From Planctomycetota bacterium (GTDB lineage: Bacteria; Planctomycetota; Planctomycetia; JALXBF01), in contig JALXBF010000069.1 in NCBI GenBank assembly GCA_026991575.1, forward strand, positions 1-64,000: 64,000 nucleotides of DNA. The letters run 5' to 3'. Shown here piece after piece: positions 9,089-16,813 of the stretch. Each line of letters begins with the position of its first letter. The stretch's first letter is position 1. Under the pieces are notes generated by a model. The model made no database searches and was not told the origin of the DNA. It saw only the letters and a program-made list of their open reading frames with translations. The position numbers were made by a program, and so were the translations under genes.

Positions 9089-9871
9089 ATGTCCTTAGCT
9101 AGGTACGCCGCCAAGTACAGAATTTATGGGCACCGATATGAACGCGACCGGTACGCCGCACCGCACATGCAGGCCTATCAAAAGACTCGGTCAGACACCA
9201 TTATCACATCCATCCAGCGGCTCGGTCATCAGAATGGAGCTCGGCGGATAGTGGAGGTCGGATGTGGAACAGGGATCGTGCTGCGCGATCTAGCGGCCGC
9301 CTTCCCGGATTGGGAGATCATCGGTATCGACGCCTCACGCACAATGCTGGATCAAGCGCGGCGGCGAACAGCAGCGCTGCCTAATGTGCGGCTCGTGGTC
9401 GGCTCTGCCGACGCCGTGCCTCTGCCGGACAGCTCGGTGGATGCGATTGTGGCTGTGCGATTCATGCATCTATTCCGGCCTTCAGGGCGGAAGCGGCTGG
9501 TGGGGGAATTCCGCCGTCTTCTGCGGGACGGGGGGATGCTACTGCTCGAGTTCTACAATCGGCCGGTTCACATGCTGAGGTATATTCTTCTAATGCTTTG
9601 CATGAGGAGGCCGCCTAGCACCTACCAGCACCATTATCCAACGCGACGGGAGATCGTGTCGTTGCTCGGGGGAGAAGTCCGGTTCGTACCGGTGAGGGCC
9701 GCGGGATCGCGTCTGTGGCACGCCCTGGGTGGCGATAAGGGCGTGCAGATGTGGCTCGAGACTTGTCGGACCGTGCCCGGTGGCTGGCTATTCGTAGACG
9801 AGTATATTGCTGTGTCCGGACAACATAATGGCTCGGGAGAGGCTGGCACAGCTCGGCCGACCGTTCGCTAA
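9089..9871 (+). CDS. Class I SAM-dependent methyltransferase
   Basis: A 260-residue methyltransferase of the UbiE/Methyltransf_11 type. Motif I is RRIVEVGCGTGIVLRDL (about residue 51), with the acidic residue after strand 2 in IIGIDASRTMLDQA and motif II/III around SADAVPLPDSSVDAIVAV. An AGAGGTG ribosome binding site stands ahead of the ATG. The frame overlaps the next gene by up to 65 bp, which suggests translational coupling. In this setting it probably methylates a sugar or an end group, but the acceptor cannot be read from the sequence. Confidence 0.8.
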   Translation: MSLARYAAKYRIYGHRYERDRYAAPHMQAYQKTRSDTIITSIQRLGHQNGARRIVEVGCGTGIVLRDLAAAFPDWEIIGIDASRTMLDQARRRTAALPNVRLVVGSADAVPLPDSSVDAIVAVRFMHLFRPSGRKRLVGEFRRLLRDGGMLLLEFYNRPVHMLRYILLMLCMRRPPSTYQHHYPTRREIVSLLGGEVRFVPVRAAGSRLWHALGGDKGVQMWLETCRTVPGGWLFVDEYIAVSGQHNGSGEAGTARPTVR

Positions 9872-10814
9872 GCCGTGTTTGGAGCGGTGGCTTAAGTTTG
9901 CGGATGTGGCGCGGCGCCGGGATGTGCGCACAGCGCTGGAGGAGTTGCGGCGCGCCGAACGGGTACGGCTGGTCAGTTGCGACCGGAACGTGGTGGCGGC
10001 TACGAGATCGCGCGAAGAGCCGCGTCTGACGTACCTTAAGGTCCGGCTGAAAGACGGCACATTGCCTATAGAGCGAGAGTACGTGGCATGCTTGACACTG
10101 AAGCATGCCTTGTATCCGCTACGAGCCGTGGCAGAGCGGTGGGCGGTATCGGTGAATCCTCCACTCGTCGCGACCGAGCAAGCGGGGACGTCGAGCCTGA
10201 GCCGGCTCCTGTACGCGGCACTTTGTCTGAGATTCGAGAGCCGTGCGGTGCTCGTCTTCTCGAGGCTGGCGCAGGTTCTTGCGGCGATGCACCGTACGGG
10301 GCCTGGGACTGGACCAGAAGCCCATGTGCGCGTGGAAGGTATGCTATACCACCTCCCTCGGCGCTACCGGACCGCGGTGACCCATTCCCTTGGTGCGCTG
10401 TACGGTAACGGTGCACAGATGCGGGCGTACATCCATGGAAACCTCGGCTGGCGGAACATCCGGCTTTCCGGTGCTCGACCGGTCCTGATTGACTTTGAAA
10501 ATGCGGGCATCGGTCATCCGTACCACGACGTCGGCCAGATTCTAGGCCAGCTCGTGCTCGCTAGCTTCCACCCTATGGGCAGTCCCAAGATGGTGTACCG
10601 CTTGAGCGAAACCTTTGCGAATAGCTACCTCGCGGCTGGAGGCTACTCGAGGAATATCGACCAGTGGTGGGAACTACTCGGATGCGTCTGGGCATGTCTC
10701 CTTGTTGGCTCCCAACTCAGACGGTCGGAGCAGCTGACCATTGGGGGGGCACCCATCCACTGCCGCAGGGTTCTGAGCATCCTATACCAGCGTCTGTGCC
10801 GCTTGCTGTCCTGA
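9807..10814 (+). CDS. APH-fold kinase-like protein with altered catalytic Asp
   Basis: The second half carries the phosphotransferase signature of the aminoglycoside/choline kinase fold: YIHGNLGWRNIRL followed by RPVLIDFENAGIGHPYHDVG. In active members the first motif reads HGDxxxxN; here the catalytic Asp is Asn (residue 212 from this start). The metal-binding Asp of IDFE and the later Asn are kept. The N-terminal half (about residues 75-110) has a lysine-containing beta-rich region consistent with the N lobe, but I cannot place the ATP-binding Lys firmly. Length 335 fits the family. It overlaps the methyltransferase; an ATG at 9828 is an alternative start. Either a pseudokinase or a variant that phosphorylates a sugar or lipid intermediate. 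Confidence 0.65.
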   Translation: MLCPDNIMARERLAQLGRPFAKPCLERWLKFADVARRRDVRTALEELRRAERVRLVSCDRNVVAATRSREEPRLTYLKVRLKDGTLPIEREYVACLTLKHALYPLRAVAERWAVSVNPPLVATEQAGTSSLSRLLYAALCLRFESRAVLVFSRLAQVLAAMHRTGPGTGPEAHVRVEGMLYHLPRRYRTAVTHSLGALYGNGAQMRAYIHGNLGWRNIRLSGARPVLIDFENAGIGHPYHDVGQILGQLVLASFHPMGSPKMVYRLSETFANSYLAAGGYSRNIDQWWELLGCVWACLLVGSQLRRSEQLTIGGAPIHCRRVLSILYQRLCRLLS

Positions 10815-11026
10815 AAAGTCCCTTGCTGCGCGGAACCGTCGCGTATCCGCCTTTTCGGCTTGGCTGTGACGTTACCGCTGGCTGGCACGGACAACGAACG
10901 GTTTCGGTGGAAGATAGACAAGAGGCAATGGGCTGCTCCAACGGCTGAAACCCAGGCTGGCACCGTCTGGCGGACACCCCGTGGCACGTAGGACCTTGTC
11001 CCACACTCCTGACTGATACTGAAATA

Positions 11027-12550
11027 ATGGCCATTCGTGCTGTGGCCAGTTCCGATGATCTGTCGCCGGACACTCGTCCACCGCGACGGGCTGCCGTACG
11101 GGGACGAGCGAAGTCGGCGCTATATTGGAGCGTCGCCTCGCGCTACGCCACACGCTGTCTTCGGCTAGTGGCTACGGTTATCCTGGCGCGACTGCTGCTG
11201 CCAGAGGACTTCGGCGTGATGGCGATGGCCTGGGCGTTCCTGGCGTTCGTCGCAAACTTTGGAAAGTTGGGGCTCCCTGCGCACATTGTCCGGTTGCCCA
11301 CACTCGATCGAGCGACCCTGAGCACCATATTCTGGATCAATCTGCTCCTTGGTGCTGTCCTAGGAGTCGTGACGCTGCTCTCGGCACCCTTCGCCGTGCT
11401 GTTCTACAGGGATCCGGAGGTCGGCTACGTAGTGGCTACGCTGTCTATTATCGCGTTCAGCATCGGCGTTACGCCGGTGCCGGCGGGGCTGCTGCGACGC
11501 GACATGAGATTTGGGCAGCTGGCCATAGTGGAGGTAGGGCAGGCTCTTGCCGAGGTCGCGTTTTCCATTACGCTGGCTCTGCTGCATTTCGGTGTCTGGG
11601 CGCTCGTTTTCGGGTCGATCGCAGGTCGAGCCGCTAGGGTGATCCTGTTGTACGCGTGCGCCCCTTTTCGGCCAGGGTTGACCTGGCGGTGGGAATGTGC
11701 CCGTGAGGCATTCCAGTTTGGCGGCGGGATGCTGGGAACGTCACTTGCCGCGGTACTCGCTAGAAATGCCGATAACGCCATCATCGGCGCAGCGCTTGGG
11801 TCCCACGGACTTGGCCTGTACTCTTTTTCAAATCGCGTAATGCGTCTGCCGGGCGAGGATCTTGTGGGCGCAGTGGTGCGCGTGTTGGTACCGCGTCTGG
11901 CAGCAGCTAAGACGGACGCCGAGATGGCGTCACTTGTGCGCCGTGCCGTGGGCGCATCCTTGGCAGTGGTGGGACCAGCCTTCATCGGGTTGGCAGTGAC
12001 CGCGCCTTGGTTGGTGCCGCTCGTGTTCGGGGAAAAGTGGAGCGACGCGGTCCTCGTACTTCAGCTTCTGGCGCCGGTAGCAATCCTGCAATCATCCCTC
12101 CGGATCCCTCTGCAGGTATACATAGTTAAGGGAAGGACCGGGTTGCTATTCGCGTGGACTGCGTTTTACACAGCGGTCTGCCTTGTAGTCGTAGCATGCG
12201 GTCTGCCGTTCGGCTTGCATGGGGTCGCGACGGGACTACTAGTGGCCCACGTGCTGTTGGTGTACCCTTGGGTTGGCCTGCCCAAGCGGGCGCTTCGCAC
12301 GCTACAGGTTGGCAAACTGCTCGCGGACATAGCCACTCACGGGGCGGTGGGGAGCGTTGCGTGGGTCGTTGGCATGGCTGTTGTTGCTGTTCTGCACAGC
12401 TGCACTGCGCCTGGGGTCGCACACGTCGCAGGGGGCATGTCGGTGCTTGTCACGTTTGCCGCTCTGTACAGCCTTCTGAGGCCAATAGGAGTGACAGAGA
12501 TCCTAGCGTTGCTGGGAGCAGGCACAGGTGCGAGCCGGCGGAGGGAATAA
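11027..12550 (+). CDS. Wzx-type polysaccharide flippase (MOP superfamily)
   Basis: A 507-residue polytopic protein of the polysaccharide-export branch of the MOP flippases (WzxC/PST group). It would move lipid-linked glycan repeat units across the inner membrane. It begins with a soluble stretch and then VASRYATRCLRLVATVILARLLLPEDFGVMAMA, the hallmark first helix and LxPxDFG loop of the family. About twelve hydrophobic segments follow, with a middle loop ARNADNAIIGAALGSHGLGLYSFSNR that is also typical. The last segment ends close to the C-terminus. No dedicated polymerase (Wzy) was recognised in the window. A 212 bp gap lies upstream. Confidence 0.9.
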   Translation: MAIRAVASSDDLSPDTRPPRRAAVRGRAKSALYWSVASRYATRCLRLVATVILARLLLPEDFGVMAMAWAFLAFVANFGKLGLPAHIVRLPTLDRATLSTIFWINLLLGAVLGVVTLLSAPFAVLFYRDPEVGYVVATLSIIAFSIGVTPVPAGLLRRDMRFGQLAIVEVGQALAEVAFSITLALLHFGVWALVFGSIAGRAARVILLYACAPFRPGLTWRWECAREAFQFGGGMLGTSLAAVLARNADNAIIGAALGSHGLGLYSFSNRVMRLPGEDLVGAVVRVLVPRLAAAKTDAEMASLVRRAVGASLAVVGPAFIGLAVTAPWLVPLVFGEKWSDAVLVLQLLAPVAILQSSLRIPLQVYIVKGRTGLLFAWTAFYTAVCLVVVACGLPFGLHGVATGLLVAHVLLVYPWVGLPKRALRTLQVGKLLADIATHGAVGSVAWVVGMAVVAVLHSCTAPGVAHVAGGMSVLVTFAALYSLLRPIGVTEILALLGAGTGASRRRE

Positions 12551-13342
12551 GATAATTCTCCTGTGGGCAGGGGCGTGGCCCCAATGGAAGCCAGTCCCAG
12601 CTATCGGGAGGGACAGGACGGGGCTTGGGCACGCTGCGTTCGCGGTGTCTGCCAGCTTTTTCGGCGATGCTGTCCGCTGCGGACTGTGCGGTTCAGCGCG
12701 GTGATGGCGGCGGAGAATAGCTGCGGACCCGACGCGGTGAGAGGGGGGAAGGGGATGCGCCAGGAGCGTTGTTGCGAGGAGGGCATGCGAGCAAGGGGGG
12801 AACGGGGCGGGGGCCGTCGTTGCCGAAAGCGTTGGCCGTTAGAGTCGCGGCAGGAGTTGCGGTACGAGTTCGGAAAGCTCCGTGGGTAACTTGGGATGTG
12901 CTACCACAAGGAGTGACTCTAGTTGCCAGGTCCGGGAGACGAACGCCGATGCCTTGCAGGGCGTGGGAACCTCCGCGGTGGGGTCCCACTGACTTGTGGG
13001 GCGCGTCCGAAGCGAGACGAGGCGTCGCGTTACACGGCAGCATCCTTGGTTGCTCGATGTTATCAGGTTCCTTCAGCATCGGGAGGTAGCCTGTGGGTCA
13101 CCCAGGCCGTGGCGGACACCTGAAGGCACGTACGGCGGGACGGGAGCTGGCGGGTGCTGGAAGCGGCCCTGGGGGTATGGCTACAGGGATGCTGCGGACG
13201 TGTAAAGCGGGAGGCCCGGTGAGTGAGCGGGATGCAGGTTACCCCTGAGCATTCGGGCGCGCGGGTGAGTAGGTGTTCCCTTGTTGGGGAGCCGGCTGTC
13301 TTGTCCACTACTTATTAGTAGAGAGGGAATAGCGGTCCCACG
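12551..13342. other. Gap of about 790 bp without a supported gene
   Basis: The plus strand is G-rich, with several runs of four to six Gs, and all open frames look like shadow translation. The last 40 bases before the next gene are AT-rich with a small inverted repeat (CTAC...GTAG around 13308-13320), which could belong to a promoter, but I cannot assign -35/-10 boxes with confidence. Confidence 0.4.
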
Positions 13343-14380
13343 ATGAAGATCCTACTGACCACCGGACCCGGCCTGTGGCACGAACCACGCGGTTACATTG
13401 TGGTAGTCGACATGTCGTCGGGTCGGGTGCTCGATTGCTTAGAATGGTTTCACACCGTGCACGAGGTCTCCCACAAAGGCGTAGCAGGAGCGTGGCGTGA
13501 TCGCGGCTGCGTGTACGCGGTGACGGAGAGCGAGGTCCTGAAGGTTGATTTGGCCCCTTTGCGCGTGGCGGCATGTGCGACGTATCGGTGGGCGAATGAT
13601 CTGCACCACGTATGCCTCGCGCATGGCGCCCTGTGGGTGTGCAATTCCGGGCTGGAATGCGTCGATGAGCTGCATCCGGGCACGCTGCGCCCTAAGAGGA
13701 CATGGAACCTAATGGAGTCCCATGGGCGGTCGCTGAAGGCTTTTACCCGGGTAACACTGACTGCTATACGGCGGAGTTGGCGTCGTGCCACAGGAGAACG
13801 AAACTACTACCCCCATCTCAGGCCGTGCGGAAGGGTACCGTACTACAGAAAGATGTTGTATCCTCGCCGGTTCCTAAATTGCGCCCAGAAACAAGGTGAC
13901 TTCCGGCGGGCTGATTTACGACCACATGTGCTTCATCCTAACCACTGCTATCCATACAACGGCGATGTACTCGTTACGGTGTTCGGCACGGGCGAGGTCG
14001 TGGGCTTGCGGTCTGGAACGGTAGTTGCCCGATGTCTGGGCAGGCCGCACGACGGTGTCGTGGCGGAGGAATCGCTGTACGTGACAGACTGTAGTGCAAA
14101 TGTCATTCGGGCCGTGCCCTTACGTGGCCGGCGCACGAGCGGGCAACGCGTATGGCAGATAACCAGTCGAATGGCGGAGGGATTCCTGAGAGGGCTAATT
14201 GTGTCGGAGGACCACTTCTGGGTAGGACTGAGCGCGCGGAGGGGCGCACCTGACCATCTGCAGATGGCTAGAGTCATCCAGGTGGACCGGAGAACGGGGC
14301 GCTGGGTTCGCGAGTGGCGGCTCCCGCGTAAGTACGGGACAGCGGTATTCTCGCTGATAGACGTGTCCGACGTGTACTAA
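13343..14380 (+). CDS. Uncharacterised probable beta-propeller protein
   Basis: I do not recognise the family. The 345 residues contain several blade-like repeats in which a beta pair with a small polar turn is followed by a conversion to a new strand: GALWVCNSGLECVDEL, VLVTVFGTGEVVGL, SLYVTDCSANVIRAVPL and FWVGLSARRG...QVDRRTGRWVREW. This spacing suggests a six-bladed propeller. There is no signal peptide and no membrane segment, so it is probably cytoplasmic. A basic insert (about residues 135-185, RRSWRRATGERNYYPHLRP) breaks the repeat pattern. It is a single gene in a polysaccharide region, between the flippase and an FkbM methyltransferase; a binding or regulatory role is only a guess. 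Confidence 0.55.
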   Translation: MKILLTTGPGLWHEPRGYIVVVDMSSGRVLDCLEWFHTVHEVSHKGVAGAWRDRGCVYAVTESEVLKVDLAPLRVAACATYRWANDLHHVCLAHGALWVCNSGLECVDELHPGTLRPKRTWNLMESHGRSLKAFTRVTLTAIRRSWRRATGERNYYPHLRPCGRVPYYRKMLYPRRFLNCAQKQGDFRRADLRPHVLHPNHCYPYNGDVLVTVFGTGEVVGLRSGTVVARCLGRPHDGVVAEESLYVTDCSANVIRAVPLRGRRTSGQRVWQITSRMAEGFLRGLIVSEDHFWVGLSARRGAPDHLQMARVIQVDRRTGRWVREWRLPRKYGTAVFSLIDVSDVY

Positions 14381-15722
14381 GTGACGGTGTTGGCTGGTGA
14401 GGCGTCCAGATGCGGGTCTGCCATAGAGAACGGGCTAGGAATGCGTTTCAGGGACCTTGAGGGCGTGCAAAGCTGTCTGCCGCCGAAGGGCAATGCGCGA
14501 ACGGACCTCGCAGGGCCGGTTTGGCATCGGTCCTTCCTAAGGGAGGTGTCGAGGGGCGGTTCCAACCGTCGGCAAACTGAGTACCCATTGGGTGGGCATC
14601 GGCCCCCAAGAGCGGGGCCGGCGCTGGGGGCGTGCGCTTGGCTGCTGGGGATCTGGACGGGCATCCGGCGTCGCATGCGCTGAGGGTAGTAGTGGCAGAC
14701 CCTGGCCGCCCGTTGATGAGGTAGCCAACAGGGACAGAACCCGAGAGTGATTGAGGCGGTGGGCTAAGGTTCCAGTGTTTGCGGCGTTGCGCATGTTGCT
14801 GCTGGCGTTGTACGCGGAGCGTAGTTGGGCGCGGCTGCGTCGACGTGGGATCGTCCGTAGCGTGTTGCCGGCGCGATTGGGATGCTTGGGCGGCGCGGCT
14901 AACCCGACGGACCGTGGGGAAGAGGGGACGAAGATGTCCGTGGCGGTGGACAGGTCAGGTTTGGTGTCGGGTCTGCGTCTAAGTAACGCAAGCATACCGG
15001 ACTCGAGGTTGTGATCCGATTCCACCTCATTGGGCGATGCGTTGCCGGAGTTAGCCGGCCCCTCGTTGAGGTGTCGGCCGGGCGCAGTAGCCGGCCTGGG
15101 CTGATCCCGAGAGAGCCGTACGGTTGGGACCGTGGACGTGTGGAAGAAACCGGATGGCGGTTCATGCCACACTTCGCTAGGCCGTCCGCGGCCGCCCTCT
15201 GCGTGCCAAGAGAGGTCGTCGGCTAGCACCCACTTCCGAACGGGTCGCGGCGGGGCCGAAGTCTTTCCTGCGACTGTGCGGGTGTTGGGCCGGTAATCGG
15301 CGCTGCAATCTAGCGCATGTTGCCCGTGGTACAGGCCGTATCTGCTACGCGACTTCCCAATAGGTCGCTCGGCACGGTCGCTCTCAGTCACGCTTGACAG
15401 GGGATGGCACGATGTGGCTGACTCGTCCGTTGATAGTGTCCTGATTGTGGCTAAAGTCAGGTGGCCCGGTATCCCAGATCCGTTCGGTGAGACTCAGTAG
15501 GCCATCCATGAACTCAACGCATCTGCTCGCACTGCTGGATGACCGGTATGTCTGATCGGAGATGGAAACGCCGAAAAGAGTCTACGGTACAGTGTCCGGC
15601 CCTTTCGTGGCGGCCGGGCGGAAGGGGGCTCGCACCGGGAAGGGTAGTTGCTACGCAGGCGTGAGGACGCTTCGCTGGGTGCGCGTTCACGGTGCGAACG
15701 CGGTGCCTCTGTGTGTTTGGCG
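14381..15722. other. Gap of about 1.3 kb, probably decayed sequence
   Basis: The longest frame (14537-15391 minus, 284 codons) is Ser/Arg/Pro/Thr-rich with no motif and I regard it as spurious. Plus-strand stretches near 14760-14900 (ALRMLLLALYAERSW, basic after) and 15005-15100 (LEVVIRFHLIGRCVAG) look somewhat protein-like but are in different frames. A short minus-strand frame at 15384-15509 is listed separately. No complete gene can be supported. Confidence 0.4.
15384..15509 (-). CDS. Short unassigned ORF (41 codons)
   Basis: A small minus-strand frame below the track's length limit, starting MDGLLSLTERIWDTG and ending PSPVKRD. Its composition is more protein-like than its surroundings and the frame stays open upstream of the ATG, so it may be the tail of a decayed gene. 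No family is recognised, and a chance frame is quite possible. Confidence 0.2.
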   Translation of the reverse strand: MDGLLSLTERIWDTGPPDFSHNQDTINGRVSHIVPSPVKRD

Positions 15723-16586
15723 ATGCCGCGATCTTCTACCACGAGAGCTGGCGCGCGGGAGGCGGACTCGGTGGCTTGCGCTGCAGGTGATTGCCGAAGG
15801 CCTGATGGTCGAACCGGTGGCCAGGGTGGCGCCAGGCCGGGGCCGGGTCGAGGGCGCTGGAAGGCGCGGCGCTGGGTCCTGTGGTTACCGAGAAGCTGGG
15901 TTCAGTGGCTACGCAAGAGGTACTACGTGTGGCAGATCCATCGCGGTAAGTTCGACGCCGATGAGCCAGCGTATCACGTCCTCACCCACTTAATCGGGCC
16001 CGGCGATGTGGTTGTCGACGTCGGCGCAAACGTCGGCCGCTACACCATCCAGATGGCAAGGCTTGTTGGACCAAGTGGCCACGTCATCGCTATCGAGCCA
16101 GTACCAGAAACCGCCGAAGTGCTGCTGGCCAACGTCCGCAGCGCTGACCTTCATCAGGTTACCATCGTGCAGGCAGCAGTCTCCGACCGCATCGCTGTAG
16201 CGCAGCTTCGAATACCAATTCAGGATACCGGCTTTGCGGCACACTATTTCGCCCACCTCGTTGATGTCGAAGACCAGCCAAGCCACGAGGTGATCCCGGT
16301 GCTGTGCTGCACCGTCGACAGCCTCGTTGGGAAGCTTCCGGTGAAGCTGGTCAAGATTGACGTTGAAAAACACGAAGACCGGGCCTTGCATGGCATGAGC
16401 CGTACCCTCTCCGACACACGTCCATTTGTCGTGATCGAGCCAAGCGAGCGGAACACGTATGAGCTCTTCAAAGCGTTCGACTATGACGGCCGCTGCCTGG
16501 CCGGGTCCCAAGACTGGCTCTTCTGGCCGCGCGAACAGTCGTCGCTAGCCTCTGAGGCTTTGGCTCGCCTGGGTATCGGTTCGTAG
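15723..16586 (+). CDS. FkbM-family methyltransferase
   Basis: A SAM-dependent O-methyltransferase of the FkbM family, often found modifying sugars in polysaccharide loci. Motif I is VVVDVGANVGRYTIQMARL, followed by the acidic IAIEPVPETAEVLLANV and the family's C-terminal VKLVKIDVEKHEDRALHGM and PFVVIEPSE. Recognisable homology begins at KRYYVWQIHRGKFDADEPA. The start is uncertain: in-frame ATGs exist at 15648 and 15723 and a GTG near 15771. I chose 15723, which gives 287 residues, close to the family norm. The N-terminal 60 residues before the homology are Arg/Gly-rich and could be non-coding. Confidence 0.8.
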   Translation: MPRSSTTRAGAREADSVACAAGDCRRPDGRTGGQGGARPGPGRGRWKARRWVLWLPRSWVQWLRKRYYVWQIHRGKFDADEPAYHVLTHLIGPGDVVVDVGANVGRYTIQMARLVGPSGHVIAIEPVPETAEVLLANVRSADLHQVTIVQAAVSDRIAVAQLRIPIQDTGFAAHYFAHLVDVEDQPSHEVIPVLCCTVDSLVGKLPVKLVKIDVEKHEDRALHGMSRTLSDTRPFVVIEPSERNTYELFKAFDYDGRCLAGSQDWLFWPREQSSLASEALARLGIGS

Positions 16587-16813
16587 CCGGCGCCACACGA
16601 CCGGTGCTTGCAGATGGCGCGCGGTGCTCCGGCACACACTGCCCCGCTGGCGCCGAGCGGCGCTCAGGGCAAGCGCATAGCGATAACACGGCTCCGCATG
16701 CCTGTGCCGTGTGCACGCGACAAGAGGGCGCGACCGGAACGCTGACACGTTTCATACTCTGGAGCGGGTTCCCATCTAAAAAAAGAAGACGCTGATCTGC
16801 GGGCCTTCCTGCG

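Noticed and set aside
14751-15226. Plus-strand stretches that faintly recall a lasso-peptide B2 protein (ALRMLLLALYAERSW and a later LEVVIRFHLIG)
   Set aside because: They lie in different frames, lack the Cys-His-Asp signature, and no precursor peptide was found. The nearby amidotransferase fits the XrtA type better than a lasso cyclase.
14537-15391. 284-codon minus-strand ORF in a long gap
   Set aside because: Ser/Arg/Pro/Thr-rich composition, no motif, no hydrophobic pattern; typical of a chance frame in high-GC DNA.
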